Position numbers and translations under genes: made by a program. From Phycisphaerales bacterium (lineage in GTDB: Bacteria > Planctomycetota > Phycisphaerae > UBA1845), in contig QZJT01000007.1 of the NCBI GenBank assembly GCA_003597935.1, positions 1 to 33,960 of the forward strand: a DNA stretch of 33,960 nucleotides. Reading direction: 5' to 3'. This document shows positions 6,783-14,871 of this stretch, in pieces (within the stretch, counting starts at the first letter, position 1; each line of letters starts with the position of its first letter). Below the pieces are notes generated by a model. The model searched no databases and was not told where the DNA came from. It was given only the letters and a program-made list of their open reading frames with translations.

Positions 6783-7583
6783 TTACGGCGTCCTGGCCGT
6801 CGTGTCGACGCGCCGCACGTTGCCGGCCGCGTCTTCGATGGTCAACGTCGCCTGCGTGGTTCCGGTCACGTTGGCTTCGCCGGCCGCGGGCGGGTAACGC
6901 AGCCGCCGGGCGCCGGAGGCATCGGGCGGGCCGACCTCCAGCCGGCCCGCGGCGTTGGGGAGCGCGGTCCGCGTGCTGCCGTCGGCCAGGCGGATGTCGA
7001 TGCGGGCGGTGTCGAACCGCCACTCGGCGGCGCCGCGCTCCAGCCGGAATTCGAAGACCGGCTGATGGAACTCGATCCGAATCGCATCGAACGCGATCCA
7101 GCGGTCGGGCGTCTCAGAGGGACTGTCGCTTTTGACCCACTGGTCGAACACGCGCATGTAATCCCGCCGCCCGCGCTGCTGGTACACGTCCGCACGGATC
7201 GTCAGCCCCTCCCCGGGTCGGACGGCGTCAAAAGGGTAGGAAAAGGTGAAATGGCCGCGATCGTCCGGCTCCGCTTCCACCCGCACGCCGGCAAATCGCA
7301 GCACGGCGTAGTCGGCCAGGCCCAGCGGACTGAGCGGCGCTTCCTGGAACGGGCGCCACGGGTCGCGCAGCACCAGATCGAAGTCGACGGTCTCGCCCAC
7401 CTGCGCGACCTGACGGCGGGCGACCGACCAGTCGCCGGACGACCTGGGACCGGTGCTGGCCGCCAGCGAGGAAATGGCGCAGCCGGACGACGGCAGCCCG
7501 ACCGCGGCGAGCACCACGGCCGCAACGGCGTGGGAAGACCGGCCCTGCACGTAAGCCAGGCGGTGTGGCGCTGCGTCGGTCAT
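6783..7583 (-). CDS. predicted lipoprotein of unknown function
   Basis: Exported protein of 266 residues, not assigned to a named family. The N-terminus has a polar stretch with arginines, a hydrophobic run (VAAVVLAAVGL) and Cys35 in LPSSGC, an imperfect lipobox. The rest is beta-rich: WSVARRQVAQVGETVDFDLVLRDPW, then YPFDAVRPGEGLTIRADVYQQRGRRDYMRVFDQWVKSDS, then IRLADGSTRTALPNAAG, and a C-terminal TQATLTIEDAAGNVRRVDT that looks like an Ig-type strand pair. ATG 7583 has AGGA 8-9 nt upstream. It starts 9 bp after the stop of the YkgJ-type gene, so the two are almost certainly co-transcribed from the promoter at 8058-8085. Confidence 0.75.
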   Translation of the reverse strand: MTDAAPHRLAYVQGRSSHAVAAVVLAAVGLPSSGCAISSLAASTGPRSSGDWSVARRQVAQVGETVDFDLVLRDPWRPFQEAPLSPLGLADYAVLRFAGVRVEAEPDDRGHFTFSYPFDAVRPGEGLTIRADVYQQRGRRDYMRVFDQWVKSDSPSETPDRWIAFDAIRIEFHQPVFEFRLERGAAEWRFDTARIDIRLADGSTRTALPNAAGRLEVGPPDASGARRLRYPPAAGEANVTGTTQATLTIEDAAGNVRRVDTTARTP

Positions 7584-7592
7584 CCGTGGATC

Positions 7593-8030
7593 CTATGCAC
7601 CGCTGTGCCGCGCCGCGGCGCCGATGCGATGGTGCCGCCGGGGCGGTTTCGGCTCGCCCAGGTCGGCGCCGAGCTTCTGCCGGGCGTACGCTTCCACCTG
7701 GCCGGCGTGGGTGAAGACCAGGTCGTAGGTGTAGGCGCCGCCGGCGTAATCGCACTCGTGCGGCTCGTACTCGCGGCAGATCTTCGGGCGCGTCTGGTAG
7801 ATGCCGCACAGGTTGTCGGGCCGCAGGTTCTTGCAGCGGGCCTGGAACTGCACGTACCACTGGCCCTCTTCGACGAAGACGCTCACGCCCTCGTGCATCA
7901 CGTACCATCGGATGTCGTCGTAGTCGCGCGGCCCGCGCGGCTTGTCGATCGGCAGCGCGATGTAGCGGCAGCAGGCGGCGGTGCAGTGTTCACACAGCAC
8001 GGAGCCGGCGATATCGAGCGATCGGGACAC
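7593..8030 (-). CDS. YkgJ-family cysteine-cluster protein
   Basis: Small cytoplasmic protein of 145 residues with the CxxCxxxCC cluster at C13, C16, C20 and C21 (LCEHCTAACC), and further cysteines near 66, 75, 85 and 93 (RCKNL, NLCGIYQTRPKICREYEPHEC). This spacing is typical of the YkgJ/UPF0153 group, proposed to bind zinc or an iron-sulphur cluster; the role is unknown. The tail from about 120 is basic and likely disordered. The start is a GTG at 8028-8030 with AAGG upstream, and a near-consensus promoter gives a leader of about 20 nt. It is the first gene of a two-gene unit with the following lipoprotein. Confidence 0.85.
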   Translation of the reverse strand: MSRSLDIAGSVLCEHCTAACCRYIALPIDKPRGPRDYDDIRWYVMHEGVSVFVEEGQWYVQFQARCKNLRPDNLCGIYQTRPKICREYEPHECDYAGGAYTYDLVFTHAGQVEAYARQKLGADLGEPKPPRRHHRIGAAARHSGA

Positions 8031-8057
8031 AGCTTGCCTTTCGCAGATTCCCGCCGG

Positions 8058-8085
8058 ATTATAAAAGTCGCGCGGATCGGGTCAA
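8058..8085 (-). promoter_or_regulatory. sigma-70-type promoter for the YkgJ/lipoprotein unit
   Basis: On the minus strand TTGACC (8080-8085) and a perfect TATAAT (8058-8063) are separated by 16 bp. The expected transcript start near 8050 is about 20 nt before the GTG start codon. Confidence 0.6.
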
Positions 8086-8154
8086 CGCGATCGCGGCCGG
8101 GCGGCGGTCGCCCCGGGCGCCTTGCCGCTCGAGGACCCGCCGGCGGAGGACAGC

Positions 8155-8742
8155 GTGCGCATCGTAGCCGGGAAGTGGCGAAGCCGGCGCCTGAACTGGC
8201 CGCGGGGCGGCGTGACGCGGCCGGTGCCGGACCGCGTGCGCGAAGCGATCTTCAACGTGCTGGGCGCTTACTACGGGACGCCCGGCGAACTGCCCGCGCT
8301 GCACGTGGCGGACGTCTTCGCGGGGGGCGGGTCGATGGGTCTGGAAGCACTGTCGCGCGGCGCCGCCACCTGCCGTTTCTTCGAACGCGACCCGGCCGCG
8401 CTGAGGGCGCTGGAGGCGAACCTGCGAACGCTGGACGCAGGACCGGCGGCACAAATCCAGCGGTACGATGCCTGGTCGGCCCGCATGACCGGCGTGCGAA
8501 CGGACCCGGTCGATCTGATCCTGCTCGACCCGCCCTACGAGTCCGCCCGCGACGCCTCCCCGGACGGTCCGGTGGGGCGATTCCTGGCGCGCCACCACGA
8601 CGCCGTCGCGCCCGATGCGCTGGTGGTGCTGCACCATGAGTCGCGGGTGGAATTCGCCGACGGTTCGGCGTCCGGCTGGCGGGTCTACAAGCGCCTGGTG
8701 ATCGGATCGAACGGCGTCACCGTGTTCCGTCGAGATGACTGA
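8155..8742 (+). CDS. rsmD: 16S rRNA (guanine-966-N2) methyltransferase
   Basis: Predicted RsmD, the SAM-dependent enzyme that methylates G966 of 16S rRNA on the assembling 30S subunit. The 195-residue protein begins with the family's RIVAGKWRSRRL. SAM motif I is ADVFAGGGSMGLEALSRGA (about residues 52-70), and the catalytic DPPY is in LILLDPPYE (125-128). Length is normal. GTG 8155 is chosen over the in-frame TTG at 8122 because GGAGGA lies 5 nt upstream and homology starts at residue 2. Its stop overlaps the start of the next gene by 8 bp (ATGACTGA), implying translational coupling with the tRNA nucleotidyltransferase. Confidence 0.92.
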   Translation: MRIVAGKWRSRRLNWPRGGVTRPVPDRVREAIFNVLGAYYGTPGELPALHVADVFAGGGSMGLEALSRGAATCRFFERDPAALRALEANLRTLDAGPAAQIQRYDAWSARMTGVRTDPVDLILLDPPYESARDASPDGPVGRFLARHHDAVAPDALVVLHHESRVEFADGSASGWRVYKRLVIGSNGVTVFRRDD

Positions 8743-10084
8743 GTCCCTTCCAACCGCACGCGCAGCGGCCTTGAAGGTCGTCCGGACCCTGCACCAGGCG
8801 GGACACGTGGCGCTTCTGGCCGGCGGCTGCGTGCGCGACATGCTGCTGGGGCAGGCGCCGCAGGACTATGACGTGGCCACCGACGCCCGGCCCGACGACG
8901 TTCAGCGCCTCTTCCGCCGCTGCCGCGCGGTGGGGCGGAAGTTCGGCGTGGTGCTGGTGCGGGTCTACCGCCACGACGTGGAAGTCGCGACCTTCCGCAG
9001 CGATCATTCCTACTCCGACGGGCGCCGGCCGGACCGCGTGGAGTTCACCGACGCCCGCCAGGATGCGCTGCGCCGCGACTTCACCATCAACGGCATGTTC
9101 CTGGATCCGCTCTCCGACCGGGTGATCGACTACGTCGGCGGCCAGGCGGATCTGGCGGCCGGCGTGATCCGCACCATCGGCGACGCGCGCGAACGGTTCC
9201 GCGAAGATCATCTGCGGCTGCTGCGGGCGGTGCGGTTCGCCGCCCGGCTGGGATTCGAGCTTGAGCCGGCCACGCTGTCGGCGATGCAGGCGGAGGCCGC
9301 CAGCCTGGGGGGCATCAGCGCCGAGCGCGTCTGGATGGAACTCGAGAAGATCATCACCGATCGAAGCCGCGCCCGCGGGTGGGAGCTGCTGACGCTCGCG
9401 GGGCTGCACCACTATCTGGCGGAGGGTTGGGACTGGACGGAAGAGCAGGCGCGGCAGAGCGGGGCATTGCTGGATCGTCTGCCCCTCCACGCCGTCGATG
9501 CCCCGCTGGCCCTGGCGGCGCTGGTGAGCGACCGCCCCCCGTCGGCGGTGATCCCATTGAGCGAAGCGCTGCGGCTGAGCAACGACTGCGCTGATCGCAC
9601 GCGCAGGCTGCTCCAGCACCTGCCGAAGATGCGCCGGCCGTCAGCATGGGAGGAAGCAGACGTGCGGCTGGCGGCCGCCGACCCGGACCGAGCGCTTCTG
9701 ATCGACCTGGCCCGAGCGGAGCTTTCGGCGCGGGCGGCGGAAGGGGCTCGCGCATCCGGGGTAGCCGGTGCGGAGAGGGGCGCGCCCTCTGAGGGCGGCG
9801 CTGCGGCGGCGGAAACCGGCGCGGAGCGGGACGCGGCCGCGGGGGGGGGTGAGGAAGACATTCGCCGCTTCGAGAGGCTGGCGGCACGGATCCTGGCGTG
9901 GGACCCGGCCGCGGCCACGCCGCCGCCGCTGCTGACGGGCGACGACCTTATCGCGGCCGGTCACACGCCCGGCCCCGCCTTCCGCCCTGCCCTCGACGCC
10001 GCCTATCGTGCGCAACTCAACGGCGAGGTGGCCAGCGCCGCCGAAGCGCTGGCGCGGGCACGATCCGTGCTGGACGCCGGGTGA
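8735..10084 (+). CDS. CCA-adding / poly(A) polymerase-type tRNA nucleotidyltransferase
   Basis: Class II nucleotidyltransferase of 449 residues, expected to add or repair the 3' CCA of tRNAs or to polyadenylate RNA. Seen: the head motif LAGGCVRDMLLG (28-39); the catalytic DYDVATDA (44-51); RRDFTINGM (113-121); and the helical-domain signature EDHLRLLRAVRFAARLGF (157-174). Motif reading alone does not separate a full CCA enzyme, an A-adding enzyme and PcnB. Around residues 330-375 there is an Ala/Gly/Glu low-complexity insert containing a G tract at 9841-9848, which could be slippage-prone. The C-terminus returns to a helical ILAWDPAAATPPPLLTGDDL region. It overlaps rsmD by 8 bp and ends before a bidirectional hairpin. 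Confidence 0.9.
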   Translation: MTESLPTARAAALKVVRTLHQAGHVALLAGGCVRDMLLGQAPQDYDVATDARPDDVQRLFRRCRAVGRKFGVVLVRVYRHDVEVATFRSDHSYSDGRRPDRVEFTDARQDALRRDFTINGMFLDPLSDRVIDYVGGQADLAAGVIRTIGDARERFREDHLRLLRAVRFAARLGFELEPATLSAMQAEAASLGGISAERVWMELEKIITDRSRARGWELLTLAGLHHYLAEGWDWTEEQARQSGALLDRLPLHAVDAPLALAALVSDRPPSAVIPLSEALRLSNDCADRTRRLLQHLPKMRRPSAWEEADVRLAAADPDRALLIDLARAELSARAAEGARASGVAGAERGAPSEGGAAAAETGAERDAAAGGGEEDIRRFERLAARILAWDPAAATPPPLLTGDDLIAAGHTPGPAFRPALDAAYRAQLNGEVASAAEALARARSVLDAG

Positions 10085-10148
10085 ATCGCAGCCCTCCCGG
10101 CGGCTGAGAACGTGCCGCGATGGTGTCAGGCCACGATGTCCGGAGCAT

Positions 10149-10180
10149 GGATGGCGTCACGCTACGCGCTGACGCCATTC
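10149..10180. terminator. hairpin between convergent genes
   Basis: ATGGCGTCA (10151-10159) pairs perfectly with TGACGCCAT (10170-10178), and the loop can add CGC/GCG with one bulged base. It lies between the plus-strand nucleotidyltransferase stop (10084) and the minus-strand Cys-rich stop (10187). Only a weak pyrimidine run follows, so it is either a poor intrinsic terminator or a 3'-end-protecting structure serving both genes. Confidence 0.5.
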
Positions 10181-10186
10181 CTTTCA

Positions 10187-10828
10187 TCAGGCGCAATCGC
10201 AGCGCTTCCGCTTGATCTTGCAGAATCCCGGACGCCCGTCCGGGCAGTTCTGGCGGACCACGATCTTCGTCCTGCACGACCCTACGTCGTCGCACGCGAC
10301 GCCCGAATCCAGTCCGCAGGGCTGCGGCTCACCGCAGGCCTGGCAACCGCCCTTGGCCTTGACTTTCTGCTCGAGGTAGCGGCAGGTCGACCGGCTCTGC
10401 CGGCACTCCTCGAAGCCGTTGCGGCAAGTGCCGGGATTGTCACAGGCGGGTCCGTCCGGGCAGATGCCCACGCACAGGCTGGGCTTATCCGGGCAGCAAC
10501 TGTCGTGCATGCAGAACCGACCCGGATCGCAGTCGTCATCCGTCTGGCACGCCGGATTGGTGCAGCGGGCGTCATTCGGGTCGGCGCAGCCGCCGCGGCC
10601 GTCGCTGCGCGTGGCGCAGAGGCACCGGCCGTCCACGCTTTCCCCGACCGCGCCGAACGCGCTGGCGACCGCATCGGCCGGCGCGGATGGGGCCGGGGCC
10701 GCCGCGACACTCGAATTCACGAATGTCGTCGCAGCCGCCGCAATGCTCGAATCCCCATTCACCGGCGCGGCCGCCCGGGCGCTGAACGCCATTGCCGCGG
10801 TGAGCAGACTGAAAACCCACATTCTCAT
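10187..10828 (-). CDS. secreted cysteine-rich protein
   Basis: Predicted exported protein of 213 residues. ATG 10828 gives MRMWVFSLLTAAMAFSARA, a clean Sec signal with a likely cut after ARA. GGGGAGA lies about 8 nt upstream, so the longer frame reaching 11050 is rejected. After an Ala/Ser-rich linker, the mature part has over 20 cysteines in short CxC, CxxC and CC spacings: CLCATRSDG, CTNPACQTDDDCD, CMHDSCCPDKPSLCVGICPDGPAC, CQACGEPQPC, and a final KRCDC. The pattern resembles disulphide-rich Cys-knot or EGF-like modules and the xxDDDCxxGxxC style of planctomycete and myxobacterial extracellular proteins. Function is unknown. It is divergent from the CstA-type gene, whose promoter lies between. 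Confidence 0.7.
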   Translation of the reverse strand: MRMWVFSLLTAAMAFSARAAAPVNGDSSIAAAATTFVNSSVAAAPAPSAPADAVASAFGAVGESVDGRCLCATRSDGRGGCADPNDARCTNPACQTDDDCDPGRFCMHDSCCPDKPSLCVGICPDGPACDNPGTCRNGFEECRQSRSTCRYLEQKVKAKGGCQACGEPQPCGLDSGVACDDVGSCRTKIVVRQNCPDGRPGFCKIKRKRCDCA

Positions 10829-10981
10829 CTCGATGTCTCCCCAGACACAGATACGTAGCACCATCGGCGGAACGACCCCTCCGCCGCGCGGCCGAGCTGA
10901 TCCGTTCGGGCGTGACGCTTCGCCGGCCCGGCTGAAGCTCAATACCACAATAGGGATTCGTGGAACGCGATTCAAGTCCGT

Positions 10982-11011
10982 TTGCACGCCCGGCGCGCGA
11001 CGTCGTAGAAT
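10982..11011 (+). promoter_or_regulatory. sigma-70-type promoter for the CstA-family gene
   Basis: TTGCAC (10982-10987) and TAGAAT (11006-11011) are separated by 18 bp. The predicted transcript start is roughly 25 nt before the ATG at 11043, and GGGGGAG lies 9 nt before that ATG. No CRP-like palindrome was recognised. Confidence 0.5.
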
Positions 11012-11042
11012 GGCGGACCCCGGCCTCGGGGGAGTCTGTGCC

Positions 11043-13004
11043 ATGGCCACGTTGCTGATCGCCGTCGGGACGTTCGTCGCTTACCTGGTCGCGTACCACA
11101 CGTACGGACGGTGGCTGGGGCGCAGGATCTTCCAACTCAGCGCCGACGCGATCGTTCCCAGCGTCGAAATCAACGACGGCCGCGACTACGTGCCCACGCC
11201 GAAGGAAGTCGTCTTCGGCCATCACTTCACCAGCATCGCCGGGACCGGGCCGATCGTCGGCCCCGCCATCGCGGTGTTCTGGGGGTGGGTGCCGGCGCTG
11301 GTCTGGGTACTGCTCGGGTCGATCTTCATCGGGGCGGTACACGACTTCGGCGCGCTGGTGGTGAGCATGCGCAGCCGCGGGCAGACGGTCGGCGAGGTGG
11401 CCGGGCGGATGATCAACCGGCGGGCGCGGCTGCTCTTCCTGGCGATCCTGTTTATGGCCCTGACGGTGGTGATCGGGATCTTCGGCCTGGTCATCGCGGT
11501 GATCTTCGCCGTCTACCCGGTCAGCGTGTTTCCCCTCTGGTGCGAGATTCCCATGGCCGTGGCGGTGGGCTTCTGGGTCTACAAGCGCAACGGCAGCCTG
11601 CTGGTCCCGTCGCTGATCGTGCTGGGGCTGATGTACGTGACGATCTGGATCGGCGCTTACTACCTCCCGATCGACCTGACGGCCTGGGGCATCGCCCCCC
11701 ACGGCGCGGCTGCCGCCGCCGCGGGGCAGTCGCCCTATCTGAATGCCATCGTCATCTGGACGGTCGTTCTGCTGGTGTACTGCTTCTTCGCCTCGGTACT
11801 GCCGGTGTGGACGCTGTTGCAGCCGCGCGACTTCATCAACAGCCACGAGTTGACGTTGGCGCTGGGGCTGCTGTTCCTGGGGCTGTTGGCGGCCTCGATC
11901 TCCGGGGGGGGGATCGAGTTCGTGGCGCCGGCGGTCAATGCGTCGCCGCCGCCGGACGCCCCGCCGATCATCCCGTTCCTGTTCATCACCATCGCCTGCG
12001 GGGCGGTGAGCGGGTTCCACTGCCTGGTCTCCAGCGGCACCTCCAGCAAGCAGATCCGCCGCGAGCCGGACGCGAAGCTGATCGGCTACGGGGCCATGCT
12101 GCTGGAGGGGGGGCTGGCGGTGGTAGTGATCCTGGCGTGTACGGCCGGGCTGGGCAAGGGCGTCTACGACTACGACCCCGCCCTGGGCCGATACGTGGCC
12201 GCGGTCCACGACGGCGCGGCCGTGACCGGCGTGGAAGCGTGGAACAAGTACTATGGCGCCGGCTCCTGGGCGAAGATGCGCCTGCCGGAGATGATAGGCG
12301 GCTTTATCGAGGGGGGGGCGAACATGCTGGCCGCCCTCCGCATCCCGGTCACGCTCGGCATCGGCATCATGGCGGTGCTGGTGGCGTCGTTCGCCGCCAC
12401 CACGCTGGACACCGCCACCCGGCTCCAGCGCTACGTGGTCACCGAGCTGGCGGACGCGGTGGGGGCCAGGCCGCTGACCCACCCGTGGGCCGCCACCGTG
12501 GTGGCGGTGCTCACCGGGGGGGGGATCGCCATGATCGCCGGTCCCAACGGCCCCGGCAGCGGCGGGCTGATTCTGTGGCCGGTGTTCGGCGCCACCAACC
12601 AACTGCTGGCAGGCCTGTCGTTCCTGGTGATCGCCTTCTATCTGCTCCGCCACGGCCGGCCGGTGTGGTTCTTGATCGCGCCGATGGCGCTGATGATCGT
12701 GCTGCCAGCGTGGGTGCTGATCGTCCAGCTCTTCGGCGACGGCGGCTGGCTCGCGTCGCGTCAGTGGCCGCTGGTCGGCATCGGCGGCGCGACGCTCCTG
12801 CTGCAATTCTGGATGGTCGTCGAAGGCGGGCTGATGTGGCAGCGCGCCCGGGGCGTCGCCCCCCCCCCGCTGCCGCCGCTGATCCGCTCATGCGCCGCGT
12901 GTGGACACTCGCTGCGCAACCCCAAGTCCGCTGTCTGCCCCGAGTGCGGGTCCGCGGCGCTGACGCGCGAACTGCTGCCCACCGCCGGCGCGGCGTCGCG
13001 GTGA
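11043..13004 (+). CDS. cstA: CstA-family peptide/pyruvate transporter with C-terminal zinc ribbon
   Basis: Predicted polytopic inner-membrane transporter of 653 residues. CstA proteins take up peptides and/or pyruvate during carbon starvation. Family signatures: YGRWLGRRIFQL, FGHHFTSIAGTGPIVGPAIA (59-77), FIGAVHDFGALVVSMRSRG (about 95-113), FHCLVSSGTSSKQI, and ATTLDTATRLQRYVV near residue 455. Well over a dozen hydrophobic segments are visible. After the last one (to about 600), a short linker leads to CAACGHSLRNPKSAVCPECGSA, a four-cysteine zinc ribbon that E. coli CstA lacks as far as I recall. The same ribbon style appears in the membrane protein at 4723-5679. ATG 11043 is chosen for its ribosome site and the immediate onset of family sequence; the upstream open frame is not supported. 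Confidence 0.9.
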   Translation: MATLLIAVGTFVAYLVAYHTYGRWLGRRIFQLSADAIVPSVEINDGRDYVPTPKEVVFGHHFTSIAGTGPIVGPAIAVFWGWVPALVWVLLGSIFIGAVHDFGALVVSMRSRGQTVGEVAGRMINRRARLLFLAILFMALTVVIGIFGLVIAVIFAVYPVSVFPLWCEIPMAVAVGFWVYKRNGSLLVPSLIVLGLMYVTIWIGAYYLPIDLTAWGIAPHGAAAAAAGQSPYLNAIVIWTVVLLVYCFFASVLPVWTLLQPRDFINSHELTLALGLLFLGLLAASISGGGIEFVAPAVNASPPPDAPPIIPFLFITIACGAVSGFHCLVSSGTSSKQIRREPDAKLIGYGAMLLEGGLAVVVILACTAGLGKGVYDYDPALGRYVAAVHDGAAVTGVEAWNKYYGAGSWAKMRLPEMIGGFIEGGANMLAALRIPVTLGIGIMAVLVASFAATTLDTATRLQRYVVTELADAVGARPLTHPWAATVVAVLTGGGIAMIAGPNGPGSGGLILWPVFGATNQLLAGLSFLVIAFYLLRHGRPVWFLIAPMALMIVLPAWVLIVQLFGDGGWLASRQWPLVGIGGATLLLQFWMVVEGGLMWQRARGVAPPPLPPLIRSCAACGHSLRNPKSAVCPECGSAALTRELLPTAGAASR

Positions 13005-13149
13005 AACAGCGCCGGACCGCGGGAGCGATGCGACGATGGGTGGCCGCGGCGGCAGCGCGGCCGGACGGGTTGCGACCGCGAACATGCGCCGGCGATTCGC
13101 GCCGGTATCGGACTCACCGCGATACCTGCCCAGTCCCGGACTCGACGTT

Positions 13150-14616
13150 TCACTCAGAAGGCGTCACTCGAGCGCTGGAGTTAGCCTCCGGGTCGGCCGT
13201 CACGAGAATCTCGCCGACGGGGGCTACCTGCAGCGAGTCCAGGAACGCCAGCAGGGTGGCCCGTTCCTCCGCGGTCAGCACAACGAACGCGTCACGAGAT
13301 GCCTGCCCCTCTCCGCCATGGCGCAACACGGCGTCTTCGATCGTGGGTGAACTGCCGTCGTGCCACCAGGGGCCGGTGTCGCGCCCGCCCCAGAGTTCCG
13401 TGGTCATCATAAGCTCTTTTGGAATCGGCGGCAGCGTTTCGTCGATGCGCTGCGCGTAAGCGCCGCCTTCGTAATTCGGCTTGCTGAGGTCGACCGGCTG
13501 GTCTAGCGGTTCATGCGATTCCGGGCCGAGATCGTGCCGTTTGAGATCGCCCCACAATCGCACGAGCACGGAGCCGTCAGTTTCACGGATCGGCCGGCCC
13601 GCGCCGAGCGTCTGAGTTTCCGTCAGATCGACGCTCAACGTCTTCCCGCTGGAGCTTGTGTACCGCCACGTCGGATCGTTGAGCTTCAGGAAGGGGACGT
13701 GGCATTCCGTGCATCCGATGCTCTGCATGAGTTGACGGCCGCGGGCGATGGCTTCATCCTCCTGGTCCACCTCCTGAGGAATGGGCATACAGACCTGAAA
13801 AAGCGTCATCGCGGTCAATTCGCCTTCCGTCAGCTCGTTGACGACTCCGTCTTCATCCGCGTCCCACGTGTCAGGCCGCCTGGTCGCGTCTTTCATGAGC
13901 AGAAACTCGGTGGATTGGATGCCGTGATGGCGATTCAGAGCGCCGCGCGTGAAAATGCGGATGGTGGCTTCGTGGCCTTTGGCGTGGAACGGGCGGAGGC
14001 GCAGGTCCGCGTCGATGCCTTGCACGCCGCTCGTATCGACCGTTCCGTCCGGGTGAGCCGTGATCGAGCCGTAATCCACACCCTTGCTGACCAGGACCCG
14101 CGTCGCGTCGCTCCCCGTGGCCTGCGCTTCCACGACGGCCTCATCGCGAATCGCCTGCAACTCCAGGCTGATCTCCTTCGCCAGAAGCTCCAACAACGCC
14201 AGCCCGTGAACAGTAGGCGTGTTGCGTTCGTTGGAGCCGGCGATGGTGGGATTGACCGGGTCGTCGAGACTGACAAGGACGTTTCCGGCATTATTTCCCC
14301 AGCCGAGGATGACGCCGTTGCCCAGGCCGTGGCAACTCATGCAGGACGTTGAATCCGGCCCCGGCAGGCGGTTGATGTTGGGCGCAGGGCGGCCGTCTCC
14401 GTTACCGAAGCCGTCTTCCAACTTCCAGTTACGGATGGCCAGGTTCCGCCCAAGGTACATCACTTCGGGAACTGACAACTCGCCGGAGTCGATTCGGGCC
14501 TGTTCCAGACGCTGGCGGCCGGCGTCCGGGTCGTCGGACGGCGGAAAGACGTCGACGCAGGCAAGCCACGAAGTTGTCGCACAGACCAGAATGGGCAGAA
14601 ACGTTTTGCGTTGCAT
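13150..14616 (-). CDS. di-heme cytochrome c oxidoreductase (DUF1111/DHOR-like)
   Basis: Predicted exported c-type cytochrome of 488 residues. A hydrophobic N-terminus ends in SWLAC (Cys20), possibly a lipoprotein signal. Heme sites are CMSCH (92-96) and CTECH (about 302-306). The C-terminal LWGDLKRHDLGP, TTELWGGRDTGPWWHDGSSPTIEDAVLRHGGEG and LTAEERATLLAFLDSLQ are characteristic of the DUF1111 / thiol-oxidoreductase-like di-heme group related to MauG and cytochrome c peroxidases. The electron donor and acceptor are unknown. There is a hydrophilic acidic insertion near 255-265 (DTWDADEDGVVNELTEGE) resembling a calcium-binding EF-hand-like loop. ATG 14616 has AGAGGA 7 nt upstream. It lies 255 bp after the giant secreted gene on the same strand. 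Confidence 0.85.
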   Translation of the reverse strand: MQRKTFLPILVCATTSWLACVDVFPPSDDPDAGRQRLEQARIDSGELSVPEVMYLGRNLAIRNWKLEDGFGNGDGRPAPNINRLPGPDSTSCMSCHGLGNGVILGWGNNAGNVLVSLDDPVNPTIAGSNERNTPTVHGLALLELLAKEISLELQAIRDEAVVEAQATGSDATRVLVSKGVDYGSITAHPDGTVDTSGVQGIDADLRLRPFHAKGHEATIRIFTRGALNRHHGIQSTEFLLMKDATRRPDTWDADEDGVVNELTEGELTAMTLFQVCMPIPQEVDQEDEAIARGRQLMQSIGCTECHVPFLKLNDPTWRYTSSSGKTLSVDLTETQTLGAGRPIRETDGSVLVRLWGDLKRHDLGPESHEPLDQPVDLSKPNYEGGAYAQRIDETLPPIPKELMMTTELWGGRDTGPWWHDGSSPTIEDAVLRHGGEGQASRDAFVVLTAEERATLLAFLDSLQVAPVGEILVTADPEANSSARVTPSE

Positions 14617-14839
14617 GTTATGTCCTCTTTCGGCGGAGCGATCTTGTCACGGCAAGCTGGCTCGCACCCTGGTTTACTCGTGTGGGAGCAGACAGCGAAG
14701 ACCAATGAGAGTTGTCACCACCTGCTCACCTGGAACGCGCCGTACGAGACCCGTTCTGGCGCCCGGATCCAATTGGCGGTCGTCCGCCTCGTGCTCACGC
14801 CTGCCCGAGCCCTACGTGACCGGTCCGGCGCGGGGGATC

Positions 14840-14858
14840 GCCGGCGGCGGACGCCGGC
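14840..14858 (-). terminator. GC hairpin downstream of the giant secreted gene
   Basis: GCCGGCG (14840-14846) and CGCCGGC (14852-14858) form a perfect 7-bp stem with a 5-nt loop, 13 to 32 bp after the stop at 14872. There is no U tract, so Rho-independent termination is doubtful. Confidence 0.3.
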
Positions 14859-14871
14859 GCATCCCATTGCA

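Noticed and set aside
10572-12806. 744-codon minus-strand open frame opposite cstA
   Set aside because: Composition is His/Arg/Gln/Pro shadow sequence with no motif, and the plus strand encodes a clear CstA protein.
13089-13105. CCGGCG-ATTCG-CGCCGG hairpin between cstA and the di-heme gene
   Set aside because: Only 6 bp in very GC-rich DNA with no U tract, which is expected by chance.
11111-13459. 782-codon plus-strand frame overlapping cstA in another frame
   Set aside because: Arg/Gly/Ala-rich out-of-frame translation of cstA; no recognisable domain.
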